Counted from the first letter of the stretch, positions 8,778-17,977 are shown. The stretch is 64,000 bases of DNA from Streptomyces camponoticapitis (GCF_014646115.1 NZ_BMMV01000001.1:360084-424083), one strand, 5' to 3'. The notes: a model not told the origin generated them from the letters alone. Made by a program: numbers and translations.

Positions 8778-9674
8778 ATGACTGTTCTCGGCGCCGTGTT
8801 CCGCCCCCAACTGCCCCCCGAACGACTCCGCGACATCGCCCGCGCCGCGGACGACGCCGGCCTGGAGGAGCTGTGGCTCTGGGAGGACTGCTTCCTGGAG
8901 AGCGGGATCGCCAGCATCTCCGCCGCCCTCGCCTGGACGGAGCGGCTGCGTGTCGGCGTCGGCCTGCTCCCCGTACCCCTGCGCAACGTCGCGCTGACGG
9001 CCATGGAGGCCGCCACCCTGCACCGCCTCTTCCCGGGACGGGCCCTGCTCGGGGTCGGCCACGGTGTGCAGGACTGGATGGGGCAGACCGGTACGCGCGT
9101 CGAGTCGCCCGTGACCCTGCTGCGCGAGCATCTGGTGGCGCTGCGCGCGCTGCTGGCCGGCGAGCGGGTGACCACGGACGGGCGTTACGTGAAGCTGGAC
9201 GCCGTCGCACTCGACTGGCCGCCGTCCACCACCCCCGCACCGCCCGCCGTGTACGCCGGCGCCACCGGACCGCGCACGATGCGGCTGACGGGCGAGGCCG
9301 CCGACGGCACGATCCTGACCGGCGGCACCTCCCCCGACGCGGTACGCCTCGCCCGCCAACTCATCACGGAGGGGCGGGAGTCGGCCGGGCGCCCCGGCCG
9401 TCACCCGGTGGTCGTCTACCTCCACACGGCGACCGGCCCGGACGCCGACGCGCGGCTGCGGGCCGAGCTGGACACCGTGGGCGACGCCTGGGGGCCGGAC
9501 GGACCGTACGGAGTCGCGGGCCCCGCCGGCGCCGTCGCCGACGCGGTTCGGGAGCTGGCGGAGGCCGGCGCGGACACGGTCGTGCTCCAGCCGACGCCCG
9601 ACGAACCCGACCCGGAGGGCTTCGTCCGTTTCACCGCCGCCGAGGTCCGCCCGCTGGTGCCGCGTACGGAGTGA
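8778..9674 (+). CDS. LLM-class flavin-dependent oxidoreductase
   Basis: This 298-residue protein has the luciferase-like monooxygenase TIM-barrel fold, normally using FMNH2 or F420. Family features are the N-terminal helix-loop ELWLWEDCFLESGI, RVGVGLLPVPLRN in strand 3 and HRLFPGRALLGVGHGVQDWMG in the core. I chose ATG 8778 (MTVLGAVFRPQ) over GTG 8763, because family proteins start here and neither has a good Shine-Dalgarno site. It stands alone between the two-component genes and a sugar transporter. The substrate is unknown, and F420 rather than FMN use is only a guess. Confidence 0.8.
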   Translation: MTVLGAVFRPQLPPERLRDIARAADDAGLEELWLWEDCFLESGIASISAALAWTERLRVGVGLLPVPLRNVALTAMEAATLHRLFPGRALLGVGHGVQDWMGQTGTRVESPVTLLREHLVALRALLAGERVTTDGRYVKLDAVALDWPPSTTPAPPAVYAGATGPRTMRLTGEAADGTILTGGTSPDAVRLARQLITEGRESAGRPGRHPVVVYLHTATGPDADARLRAELDTVGDAWGPDGPYGVAGPAGAVADAVRELAEAGADTVVLQPTPDEPDPEGFVRFTAAEVRPLVPRTE

Positions 9675-9688
9675 GCGGTGCACGGGGA

Positions 9689-9718
9689 TTGACCTTGAGA
9701 TTGACACGGTCCTACGGT
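9689..9718 (+). promoter_or_regulatory. Candidate promoter of the sugar ABC importer operon
   Basis: TTGACC (9689-9694) and TACGGT (9713-9718) are separated by 18 bases, upstream of the solute-binding protein gene. A second TTGACA at 9701 is too close to the -10 to pair with it. Confidence 0.45.
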
Positions 9719-9759
9719 CGCCGGGCAGCCCTTCGTGGCTAAAAGAGGAGGTCGTGCCC

Positions 9760-11112
9760 GTGCGCCCCACCGCCCCACTGATCCTCGTCACGGTCCTGGC
9801 CGCCGGTGCGCTCACGGCGTGCGGCGGCGGGTCCGGCAGCGATCCGGACACCGTCAAGGTGGCCTACAACAGATCCACCGACAACAAGATCCGCTTCAAG
9901 GACAACTATCTGGAGTCCGTGAAGAAACAGTTCGAGAAGGCCAATCCCGGCAAGAAGGTCGAACTGATACCGATCCAGGCCCCGGACAACGACTACGCCA
10001 CCAAGGCGCAGCAGATGATGCGCTCCCCGAAGACCGCGCCGGACCTGGTCTACGAGGACACCTTCCGTATCAACTCGGACATCAAGGCCGGCTATCTGCG
10101 CCCGCTGGACGAGTATCTGGACAAGTGGGACGCCTGGGACCAGTTCGTCGACACGGCGAAGTCGGCCGCCAAGGCGGAGGACGGCAAGACGTACGGCGTA
10201 CCGGACGGCACCGACACCCGCGGCCTCTGGTTCAACAAGAAGATCTTCGCCGAGGCGGGGCTGCCCGCCGACTGGCAGCCCAAGAACTGGGCGGAGGTCC
10301 TGGACGCGGCGCGCACCGTCAAGCGCGAGGTCCCGGACGCGATCCCGCTCAACGTCTACACCGGCAAGGGCCCCGGCGAGGCCGCGGTGATGCAGGGCTT
10401 CGAGATGCTGCTGTACGGCACGGGCGCGGACCCGCTCTACGACCCGGCGGCGAAGAAGTGGGTCGCCGGCAACAAGGGCTTCGTGGACGCGCTCGACTTC
10501 GTACGGACCGTGTACTCGGAGAAGCTCGGGCCCGATGTCTCGGACGCGCTCGATCCCAACATCGGTACGCGCGTGGCGACCGAGTTCTTCCCCGAGGGCA
10601 AGCTGGCGATCTCCCTCGACGGGTCCTGGATGGGGCAGAACTGGATCAACAAGGGCCCCAAGGAGTGGCCCGAGTGGTCGACGGAGTTGGCCCAGGCACC
10701 GATGCCCACGCAGAACGGGCAGGCGCCCGGCAGCGTGTCGATGTCCGGCGGCTGGGCGTGGTCGATCCCGCAGAAGGCCCAGAACCCGGACCTCGCCTTC
10801 GAGTTCATCAAGACGCAGCAGACCAAGGAGAACGCGGTCGAGTGGGACGTCGTCGGCGCGCAGATCGCCGTCCGTAAGGATGTGGCGGCCGATCCGAGGT
10901 ATCTGAAGTCGATGCCCGGTATCGACTTCTTCACCAAGCTCGTCGAGGTGACCAACTACCGCCCCGCTCTGCCCGTTTACCCGCAGGTGTCGTCCGCCAT
11001 CGGCGAGGCGATGGAGTCGGTGACGACGGGGGACGCGTCCGCGGCCGAGGCGGCGAAGGCGTACGACGAGCAGTTGAAGACCATCGCCGACGGCGCGGTG
11101 GTCGAGAAGTGA
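9760..11112 (+). CDS. Sugar ABC transporter solute-binding lipoprotein
   Basis: This extracellular family 1 binding protein has an N-terminal lipoprotein signal ending in the lipobox LTAC, with Cys near residue 22, so it is anchored outside the membrane. The mature part has the carbohydrate-binding-protein pattern: an early lobe motif followed by DLVYEDTFRINSDI, and FFPEGKLAISLDGSWMGQN in the middle. I chose GTG 9760, nine bases after AGAGGAG; GTG 9754 is only three bases from that site. It begins an operon with two permeases. The sugar cannot be deduced. No ATPase gene follows, so a shared ATPase such as MsiK is probable, as is usual in Streptomyces. Confidence 0.87.
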   Translation: MRPTAPLILVTVLAAGALTACGGGSGSDPDTVKVAYNRSTDNKIRFKDNYLESVKKQFEKANPGKKVELIPIQAPDNDYATKAQQMMRSPKTAPDLVYEDTFRINSDIKAGYLRPLDEYLDKWDAWDQFVDTAKSAAKAEDGKTYGVPDGTDTRGLWFNKKIFAEAGLPADWQPKNWAEVLDAARTVKREVPDAIPLNVYTGKGPGEAAVMQGFEMLLYGTGADPLYDPAAKKWVAGNKGFVDALDFVRTVYSEKLGPDVSDALDPNIGTRVATEFFPEGKLAISLDGSWMGQNWINKGPKEWPEWSTELAQAPMPTQNGQAPGSVSMSGGWAWSIPQKAQNPDLAFEFIKTQQTKENAVEWDVVGAQIAVRKDVAADPRYLKSMPGIDFFTKLVEVTNYRPALPVYPQVSSAIGEAMESVTTGDASAAEAAKAYDEQLKTIADGAVVEK

Positions 11113-11158
11113 GCACGGCACGCACGGCGGTCGAGGCGGCGGTGACGGAGGCGGCGCC

Positions 11159-12109
11159 GTGAGCACGGTGAGCACCGCGAGCGGTCCGGTGAGCAAGGGC
11201 GGGCCCGCGGTGCCGGCCGGTGGCGGCAAGGGCGACGACGGGCGCGGCGTCCGCAAGGCGCGGCCGTTGCGCTGGCTGCCGCTCGCCCCGGCGACGGTGC
11301 TGCTGCTCCTGTTCCTCGCCGGGCCGATCGGCTACTGCGTCTGGATCGCCTTCACCAACACGCAGTTGACCGGCTCGTCCACGTCGGACTTCGTCGGCCT
11401 GGACAACTTCCGGCGGGCCTTCGCGGACGACAACTTCCGTAACGCGGTCTGGCTGACGCTCGTCTTCACGTTCGTGTCGTCGATCGTCGGCCAGAACACG
11501 ATCGGGCTGGCGCTGGCCGGTCTGATGCGCACCGCGTCCCGGCCGGTGCGCACCGCCACGGGCGCCGTCGTGATCGCGGCGTGGGTGCTGCCGGAGATCG
11601 TCGCGGCGTTCCTGCTGTACGCGTTCTTCCGCCGCGAGGGAACACTGAACGCCATTCTGGACTGGCTCCATCTGCCGTCCCAGAACTGGCTGTTCACGCT
11701 GCCGATCCTGGCGGTGTCGTTCGCCAACGTGTGGCGCGGCACGGCGTTCTCCATGCTCATCTACTCCGCCGCGCTGTCCGAGATCCCGAAGGAGATCACG
11801 GAGGCGGCGGAGGTCGACGGCGCGAACGGGGTACGGCGGCTGTGGTTCATCACCCTCCCGATGATCCGGCGTTCCATCGGCACCAATCTGATGCTCAACA
11901 CGCTCTCCACGCTGTCCGTCTTCGGACTGATCTGGGCGATGACACGGGGCGGGCCGGGCAACCGGAGCCAGACCCTGCCGGTGTTCATGTACGACCAGGC
12001 CTTCCTGAAGAGCCTGATCGGTTACGGCACGGCCGTGGCGCTGCTGCTGCTTCTCGTGGGCGCGCTGTTCTCGATCGTCTATGTGCGCCTGCTCAAGGTG
12101 GAGGTGTGA
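11159..12109 (+). CDS. Sugar ABC transporter permease (MalF-like)
   Basis: This 316-residue inner-membrane permease has about six helices after a cytoplasmic N-terminal tail of roughly 40 residues rich in Ser, Gly and charged residues. The conserved EAA loop that contacts the ATPase is present (EITEAAEVDGANGVRRLWF). GTG 11159 is preceded by GGAGG at seven bases. The stop overlaps the start of the second permease by one base (TGATG). Confidence 0.88.
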   Translation: MSTVSTASGPVSKGGPAVPAGGGKGDDGRGVRKARPLRWLPLAPATVLLLLFLAGPIGYCVWIAFTNTQLTGSSTSDFVGLDNFRRAFADDNFRNAVWLTLVFTFVSSIVGQNTIGLALAGLMRTASRPVRTATGAVVIAAWVLPEIVAAFLLYAFFRREGTLNAILDWLHLPSQNWLFTLPILAVSFANVWRGTAFSMLIYSAALSEIPKEITEAAEVDGANGVRRLWFITLPMIRRSIGTNLMLNTLSTLSVFGLIWAMTRGGPGNRSQTLPVFMYDQAFLKSLIGYGTAVALLLLLVGALFSIVYVRLLKVEV

Positions 12110-12933
12110 TGAAGCGCGCCACGCGCGTCCGGCTCGCCTCGGACGCCGCCCTGGCCGTGGTGGCCGCGGCCTTCCTGCTTCCGCTGCTGTGGCTGGTGCT
12201 GTCCTCGCTCGACGCCGAGGCGGACCTGCGGGTACGGCTGCCGTCGTCGCCGACCACGGAGAACTTCCAAGCGGTCCTCACCGACGAGATCACGTTCACG
12301 CCGATGCTCAACAGCCTGCTGCTGTGCGGGAGTGCGACGCTGCTGACGGTGGCGTGCGCGGCGCTGGCGGCGTATCCGCTGTCCCGCTACCGCTCGCGGT
12401 TCAGCCGCCCGTATCTGCTGACCATCCTGTTCACGACGTGTCTGCCGATCACCGCGATCATGGTCCCGGTGTACGGGCTGTTCGTGCAGGTCAATCTGGT
12501 CGACACGATGTACGGCACGTCGCTGTTCCTCGCCACCTCCCAACTGCCCTTCTCCATCTGGCTGATGAAGAACTTCATGGACGGGGTGCCGACCGTCCTG
12601 GAGGAGGCGGCGTGGACGGACGGGGCGTCGATGCTCCAGACGCTGACCCGGATCGTGCTGCCGCTCATGGGGCCGGGCATGACGGTCGTGATGATCTACA
12701 CGTTCATCCAGCTCTGGGGGAACTTCTTCGTCCCCTTCATGCTGCTTCTCTCCCCCGACCAACTGCCCGCGTCCGTCTCGATCTTCACGTTCTTCGGCAA
12801 CTACGGCTCGGTGATCTACGGGCAGCTCGCGGCGTTCTCGATTCTCTACTCCACGCCGGTTCTGCTGCTCTACATCCTCATCTCGCGCCGGCTGGGAGGG
12901 GGCTTCGCACTCGGCGGCGCGGTGAAGGGCTAG
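12109..12933 (+). CDS. Sugar ABC transporter permease (MalG-like)
   Basis: This is the second permease of the importer, 274 residues with six predicted helices. Its EAA loop is VLEEAAWTDGASMLQTLTRI. It starts at ATG 12109, sharing one base with the upstream stop, so coupling is expected. It ends the operon; the next 150 bases hold repeats and no ATPase gene. Confidence 0.88.
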   Translation: MKRATRVRLASDAALAVVAAAFLLPLLWLVLSSLDAEADLRVRLPSSPTTENFQAVLTDEITFTPMLNSLLLCGSATLLTVACAALAAYPLSRYRSRFSRPYLLTILFTTCLPITAIMVPVYGLFVQVNLVDTMYGTSLFLATSQLPFSIWLMKNFMDGVPTVLEEAAWTDGASMLQTLTRIVLPLMGPGMTVVMIYTFIQLWGNFFVPFMLLLSPDQLPASVSIFTFFGNYGSVIYGQLAAFSILYSTPVLLLYILISRRLGGGFALGGAVKG

Positions 12934-13000
12934 GGCGTGTCTTCGAAGTAGCGCCGTCCGCCCGCAGGGCGGGGCCCGCGGCGGCTGGCTAGGGCGTGTC
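12929..13000. repeat. 13-base direct repeat GCTAGGGCGTGTC, two copies
   Basis: Copies lie at 12929-12941 and 12988-13000, 59 bases apart. The first copy contains the stop codon of the permease gene. Between them is a GC-rich hairpin (CCGCCC-GCA-GGGCGG, 12958-12972) that could act as terminator. A related GCTAGGGCGTGGC occurs at the stop of filP (about 49162). The repeats resemble ends of some Streptomyces insertion sequences, but no transposase lies here. Confidence 0.6.
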
Positions 13001-13092
13001 CGTCAACGATTTCGTGCGGGACTGAACCAGCGGGTGCCGGAAATCCGTCTCCACCAGCGTAGTCCGCCGTAGTCGAGACCGGGAGACGCACC

Positions 13093-14325
13093 ATGGAGCA
13101 GCGCCAGACCGCCGACCTGACCGCCGTCACGACGACCGAGTTCGCCTCGGACGCCGTCGAGTTGCTGTCGAAGACGGTGCGGCACGCGGTCGGCCGCGCC
13201 CCCGCCGTGGGCACCGAGCACCTTCTCTACGCCCTGCTCGACGACACGGAGGAGCCCGGGGCGGCGCTCGTCCCGCGCGGCCGGGACTCCGGCACCGTAC
13301 GCGGGCAGATCCGGGGGCGCGAGGAACAGAACTGGGCGCGCGACGACAGCGGCGTGAGCGGGGAGAGCGACGCTTCCGACGACGTCCACGCGTCCGACGA
13401 CGCCATCGAGGTGGCGGCGGCATGGCGGGAGGCGCTGTGCGAGGCGGCCCGTGCGTCGAAGCCCCTGCGCGAGGAGGGCGCGAAGCCGCCCCGGCCCACC
13501 CCGGCCCTGCGGCACGCGCTCCTCGGTGCCCTGCGGCTGGCCCGCGAGGAGGGCGCGCCCGACGCGCACGAGCGGCATCTGGCGCGGGCGCTGCTGGAGA
13601 CGCCCGAGAGCCGGGCGCTGGAGGCCCTGGCGCTGCGCCGGGTGGATACGACGGCCGCGGCCGGCGCGCTGGACGCGCAGGCCGACGCGGTACGCGCGGG
13701 CGGGGCCCCCTGGCCCGCCGAGGCGGCGGGGGTCCGCGGCAGCGTCAAGGCGCTGCGGAACGCCGGGCTGCTGGGTGAGCGCGGCGTGTGGTGGATGCGG
13801 GGCATGATGTCGTGGATGGGCCGCAGCTCGGGTGACGGATCCGCGATCGTGATGCTGCTCTCCAGCGAGGCCCAGCGCCAGGCCGTACGGTACGGCCGGA
13901 GCGAGACGGAGCCGGTGGATCTGCTGCTCGCCGTCATGGCGCTGGACCGGGGACTCACGGTCGCCGGACTGTCGCTGCCCGGGGAACTGCTGGTCGTCAA
14001 CTCCGCCGCGGAGACGCTGCGTTCGGCCGGGGTGCGGGAGGTGGACCTGGTCCGCGCGGCGACGGCCGCGGCGGATCCGGCGCCGGAGATCATCGCGCCG
14101 TACTCGGTGCGGCGGTCCGTGGAGACGGACAAGGTGATGGCCGCCGCGCGCCTGCTGGCGGCGGAACGGAAGGACGAGACGGTCGGGACGGCGCACGTCC
14201 TGTCGTCCCTGCTCGCCGCCCCCGAGTCCCCCGCGGCCCAACTGCTCCGCGCCACGGGCTCGGACCCGGCGGATCTCCACACCCGCCTCACCGCCTCGCT
14301 GGACACCCTCCCCCCGGCGGCCTGA
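13093..14325 (+). CDS. Clp N-terminal (R) repeat protein without AAA+ domain
   Basis: This 410-residue soluble protein resembles the substrate/adaptor-binding N-domains of ClpA/ClpC but has no Walker motifs. The first Clp repeat is near residues 12-50 (VELLSKTVRHAV...VGTEHLLYALLDD). It is interrupted by an acidic, serine-rich stretch at about 75-100. Similar repeats follow near 130-180 (ALLGALRLAREEGAP...HLARALLE), 255-300 and 340-385 (VMAAARLLAAERKDETVGTAHVLSSLLA). It starts at ATG 13093 after GGGAGACGCACC. Free-standing Clp_N proteins are common in actinobacteria but their role is not established. They could act as adaptors or decoys for ClpC substrates; that is inference. Confidence 0.8.
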   Translation: MEQRQTADLTAVTTTEFASDAVELLSKTVRHAVGRAPAVGTEHLLYALLDDTEEPGAALVPRGRDSGTVRGQIRGREEQNWARDDSGVSGESDASDDVHASDDAIEVAAAWREALCEAARASKPLREEGAKPPRPTPALRHALLGALRLAREEGAPDAHERHLARALLETPESRALEALALRRVDTTAAAGALDAQADAVRAGGAPWPAEAAGVRGSVKALRNAGLLGERGVWWMRGMMSWMGRSSGDGSAIVMLLSSEAQRQAVRYGRSETEPVDLLLAVMALDRGLTVAGLSLPGELLVVNSAAETLRSAGVREVDLVRAATAAADPAPEIIAPYSVRRSVETDKVMAAARLLAAERKDETVGTAHVLSSLLAAPESPAAQLLRATGSDPADLHTRLTASLDTLPPAA

Positions 14326-14652
14326 CACCCGACGCCCTGGCCCGGAGGGCCACTGCCCGCCGGGCCGGACCGACGGCCCGAAGCCGCAGCGCCCGCCGGA
14401 GGCCGGCGCACCGCAGGCACGTGTCGCGGCGTCCTCCGTCCGCCCGCAGGGCAGGACCAACGCCGAGAGGTCGCACTGCGGGCAGGACCACCGCGCGCCC
14501 CCCGACCGGGGGCGGGAGCGCCGTTCTGCCCGCACGGGCCGGGGGCCGACGCACGTATCGCGGCGAACGCCGCCCGGCGCGGGACCGCACCGACTGCGTA
14601 GTCGCACGGCACAAGACCCGCCGCGAACCGGGACGCTTCGCGGCGCCCCCTC
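14326..14652. other. Intergenic stretch with degenerate short repeats, no gene seen
   Basis: These 327 bases between two convergent genes hold no convincing ORF. They contain paired imperfect repeats: GCACGTGTCGCGGCG (14417-14431) against GCACGTATCGCGGCG (14551-14565), and GGGCAGGACCAACGC (14449-14463) against GGGCAGGACCACCGC (14480-14494). GC-rich hairpins such as CCCCCGACCGGGGG are also present and could terminate transcription from both sides. Confidence 0.55.
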
Positions 14653-15678
14653 CTAGAAGACCGACTCCGCCTCGAACATGCGGTTCTCCGGGACCGTCTT
14701 CAGGCGGGTGACCGCCTCCGCCAGGGGGACCATCGCCACCGACGTTCCGCGCAGGGCCGTCATCTTGCCGAAGTCGCCGTTGTGCACCGCCTCCACCGCG
14801 TGCCAGCCGAAGCGCGTCGCCAGCACCCGGTCGTACGCCGTCGGCGTGCCCCCGCGCTGCACATGCCCGAGGATGACCGGCCTGGCCTCCTTGCCCATGC
14901 GCCGCTCCAGTTCGCCCGCGAGGCGGTTGCCGATGCCCTGGAAGCGTTCGTGGCCGAACTGGTCGATCTCGCCCTTCACGTAGTGCATCGAGCCCTCCGC
15001 CGGGTGCGCGCCCTCTGCGACGCAGATGACCGCGAACTTCTTGCCGCGCGCGAAGCGCTCCTCGACCATCTTCACGATGCTGTCGACCTCGAAGGGCCGC
15101 TCCGGCAGACAGATGCCGTGCGCCCCGCCCGCCATGCCCGACTCCAGGGCGATCCAGCCGGCGTGCCGGCCCATGACCTCGACGACCATCACGCGCTGGT
15201 GCGACTCGGCCGTGGTCTTCAGCCGGTCGATGGCCTCGGTGGCGACCATCACGGCCGTGTCGAAGCCGAAGGTGCGGTCGGTGGAGGAGATGTCGTTGTC
15301 GATCGTCTTCGGTACGCCCACCACGGGCATCCCCGCGTCGGCGAGCATCCGGGCCGCCGTGAGGGTCCCCTCGCCGCCGATCGGGATGAGCGCGTCGATG
15401 CCGTACTTACGGCCCAACTCGTCCGCGCTCTCGGCGGCTTCCCGCAGCCGCCCCCGCTCCAGCCGGGCCGAGCCGAGGATCGTGCCGCCGCGCGCCAGGA
15501 TGCCGCTGACGGAGTCGAGGTCGAGAGGACGGTAGTGGCCGTCGAGCAGGCCCTTGAACCCGTCCTCGAAGCCGATGACCTCGTCCCCGTGCCCGGTCAC
15601 GGCGCGGTGGACGACCGAACGGATCACGGCGTTCAGGCCGGGACAGTCGCCGCCTGCGGTGAGAACTCCGATACGCAT
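14653..15678 (-). CDS. pfkA: ATP-dependent 6-phosphofructokinase
   Basis: This enzyme phosphorylates fructose 6-phosphate to fructose 1,6-bisphosphate in glycolysis. The 341 residues show the PFK fold: MRIGVLTAGGDCPGLNAVIR at the N-terminus, PIGGEGTL at the nucleotide site, PKTIDNDI with the catalytic Asp, and VMGRHAGWIA. Gly after Glu in GGEGT points to ATP, where pyrophosphate enzymes have Asp. The Lys of PKTIDND is the form found in group III actinobacterial PFKs. A Shine-Dalgarno AGGAG lies about ten bases before ATG 15678. The gene is divergent from pta-ackA-pyk, an arrangement I recall for pfkA2 of S. coelicolor. Confidence 0.93.
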   Translation of the reverse strand: MRIGVLTAGGDCPGLNAVIRSVVHRAVTGHGDEVIGFEDGFKGLLDGHYRPLDLDSVSGILARGGTILGSARLERGRLREAAESADELGRKYGIDALIPIGGEGTLTAARMLADAGMPVVGVPKTIDNDISSTDRTFGFDTAVMVATEAIDRLKTTAESHQRVMVVEVMGRHAGWIALESGMAGGAHGICLPERPFEVDSIVKMVEERFARGKKFAVICVAEGAHPAEGSMHYVKGEIDQFGHERFQGIGNRLAGELERRMGKEARPVILGHVQRGGTPTAYDRVLATRFGWHAVEAVHNGDFGKMTALRGTSVAMVPLAEAVTRLKTVPENRMFEAESVF

Positions 15679-15781
15679 CGCGCTGTGTCTCCTGCTCGCT
15701 AAGGATGTGGTCTGGTGCGGGCCGTGCCAGGGCCGTACCCAGGTCCTGTCTCGGAGGGCGCCGTACCCACCCCCACAGGTA

Positions 15782-15810
15782 TTGTCAAGAGGGCTGTGCC
15801 ACCCTAACGG
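15782..15810 (+). promoter_or_regulatory. Candidate promoter of pta
   Basis: TTGTCA (15782-15787) and TAACGG (15805-15810) are separated by 17 bases. The -10 is the first unit of a direct repeat (CCTAACGG, then CCTAACGG nine bases on), which could be a regulator site. The leader to GTG 15899 would be about 80 bases. Confidence 0.45.
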
Positions 15811-15898
15811 GCCTAACGGCAGAAACAGGAATTTCTTCGCGCCCCACCGCTGCCGGTCCGCACCACCTCCACCATCTTCGTCGAACAGGAGAGCGCGC

Positions 15899-17977
15899 GT
15901 GACACGCAGCGTGTACGTGACCGGGATCGCCCGCGGGGACGGCCGGCAGGTCGTCGAGCTGGGGGTGATGGAGGTCCTGACCCGCCAGGTGGACCGGGTG
16001 GGTGTCTTCCGCCCGCTGCTCCACGGAGGCGGCCCCGACCGCCTCTTCGATCTGCTGCGTACCCGCTACCGCCTCTCGCAGGACCCGGCGTCCGGCTACG
16101 GCCTCGGTTACGCCGAGGCCTCCGTGATCCAGGCCGACGGCGGTACGGACGAGCTGGTCCAGCGGCTCGTGCGGCGCTTCCACGAGGTCGCCAGGGACTA
16201 CGAGGTGGTGCTCGTCCTCGGCACCGACTTCGCCGACACCCAGCTGCCCGACGAGCTGGCGCTCAACGCGCGCCTCGCCAACGAGTTCGGCGCCTCGGTC
16301 ATCCCGGTGGTCGGCGGCAAGGGCCAGGAGGCCGAGTCCGTACAGGCCGAGGCGCGCAACGCCCACCGGGCGTACGCGGTGCTCGGCTGCGACATCCTCG
16401 CGATGGTCGTGAACCGGGTCGCCCCCGAGGACCGCGACGCGATCGACGCGCAGCTCGGGCAGCAGCTGCCGGTGCCCTGCTACACGCTCCCCGACGAGGC
16501 GGCGCTGGCCGCCCCGACCGTCGCGCAGATCACCCGCGCCCTGGGCGGCACCGTGCTGCTCGGGGACGAGGCGGGGCTGGCGCGCGACGCGCTCGACTTC
16601 GTCTTCGGCGGCGCGATGCTGCCGAACATGCTGAACGCGCTGACGCCCGGCTGTCTGCTGGTGACGCCGGGCGACCGCGCGGACCTGGTGGTGGGCGCGC
16701 TCGCCGCGCACTCCGCGGGGACCCCGCCCATCGCGGGCGTTCTGCTGACCCTGGACGAGCGGCCGGCCGACTCGGTCCTCACGCTCGCCTCCCGGCTGGC
16801 GCCGGGTACACCGGTCGTCTCGGTGGTCGCGGGATCCTTCCCGACGGCGGGTGAACTCTTCGCGCTGGAAGGGAAGTTGAACGCCGACACGCCTCGTAAG
16901 GCGGAGACCGCGCTGGGGCTCTTCGAGCGGTACGTGGACACCGGCGATCTGCTCGCGCGGATGTCGGTGGTCCGCAGCGGCCGGGTGACGCCGATGATGT
17001 TCGAGCACGACCTGCTGGAGCAGGCCCGTGCCGTACGCCGCCGGGTCGTCCTGCCCGAGGGCACGGAGGAGCGGGTGCTGCGCGCGGCCGATGTGCTGAT
17101 GCGCCGCGACGTGTGCGACCTGACGCTCCTCGGGGACGTCGACACCATCAACAAGAAGGCCGCCGATCTCGGTATCGACCTGGCGGGCACCCAGCTCATC
17201 GACCCGGCGAAGGACGAGCTGCGACAGCGGTTCGCCACGCGGTACTCCGAGCTGCGCGCCCACCGGGGCGTGTCGGTGGAGCTGGCGTACGACGTGGTGG
17301 CCGACGTCAACTACTTCGGCACCCTGATGGTCGACGCGGGCCTGGCCGACGGCATGGTCTCGGGCTCGGTCCACTCGACGGCGGCCACGATCCGCCCGGC
17401 GTTCGAGATCATCAAAACGAAGTCCGAGTCGTCCAGCGTCTCCTCCGTCTTCTTCATGTGCCTGGCCGACAAGGTGCTGGTGTACGGCGACTGCGCGGTC
17501 ATCCCGGACCCGGACGCCCGGCAGCTCGCGGACATCGCGGTGCAGGCCGCCGCGACCGCGTCCCGCTTCGGGGTCGAGCCGCGGATCGCGATGCTGTCGT
17601 ACTCGACGGGGACCTCCGGCTCCGGCGCCGACGTCGACAAGGTGCGCGAGGCGACGAAGCTGGTGCGCGCGGCGCGGCCCGAGCTGAAGATCGAGGGGCC
17701 GATCCAGTACGACGCCGCCGTGGAGCCCAGCGTCGCCGCGACGAAGCTGCCGGAGTCGGAGGTGGCGGGACGCGCGACGGTGCTGATCTTCCCGGACCTG
17801 AACACCGGCAACAACACGTACAAGGCCGTGCAGCGTTCGGCGGGCGCGGTGGCGGTGGGCCCGGTGATGCAGGGGCTGCGCAAGCCGGTGAACGACCTGT
17901 CCCGCGGCGCTCTCGTCCAGGACATTGTGAACACGGTGGCCATCACGGCCGTCCAGGCGCAGGGCGACGACGCGTGA
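15899..17977 (+). CDS. pta: Phosphate acetyltransferase (long form)
   Basis: This enzyme interconverts acetyl-CoA and acetyl phosphate. The 692 residues are the long two-part form. The N-terminal half (about 1-350) carries a dethiobiotin-synthase-like P-loop region with a degenerate start (VYVTGIARGDGRQ) and a DRTGG-type regulatory domain. The C-terminal PTA domain begins near residue 365 (RVTPMMFEHDLLEQARA) and has VVLPEGTEERVLRA, DGMVSGSVHST and FPDLNTGNNTYKAVQR. GTG 15899 has AGGAG eight bases upstream. It is followed after 55 bases by ackA, forming the Pta-AckA pathway. Confidence 0.93.
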   Translation: MTRSVYVTGIARGDGRQVVELGVMEVLTRQVDRVGVFRPLLHGGGPDRLFDLLRTRYRLSQDPASGYGLGYAEASVIQADGGTDELVQRLVRRFHEVARDYEVVLVLGTDFADTQLPDELALNARLANEFGASVIPVVGGKGQEAESVQAEARNAHRAYAVLGCDILAMVVNRVAPEDRDAIDAQLGQQLPVPCYTLPDEAALAAPTVAQITRALGGTVLLGDEAGLARDALDFVFGGAMLPNMLNALTPGCLLVTPGDRADLVVGALAAHSAGTPPIAGVLLTLDERPADSVLTLASRLAPGTPVVSVVAGSFPTAGELFALEGKLNADTPRKAETALGLFERYVDTGDLLARMSVVRSGRVTPMMFEHDLLEQARAVRRRVVLPEGTEERVLRAADVLMRRDVCDLTLLGDVDTINKKAADLGIDLAGTQLIDPAKDELRQRFATRYSELRAHRGVSVELAYDVVADVNYFGTLMVDAGLADGMVSGSVHSTAATIRPAFEIIKTKSESSSVSSVFFMCLADKVLVYGDCAVIPDPDARQLADIAVQAAATASRFGVEPRIAMLSYSTGTSGSGADVDKVREATKLVRAARPELKIEGPIQYDAAVEPSVAATKLPESEVAGRATVLIFPDLNTGNNTYKAVQRSAGAVAVGPVMQGLRKPVNDLSRGALVQDIVNTVAITAVQAQGDDA

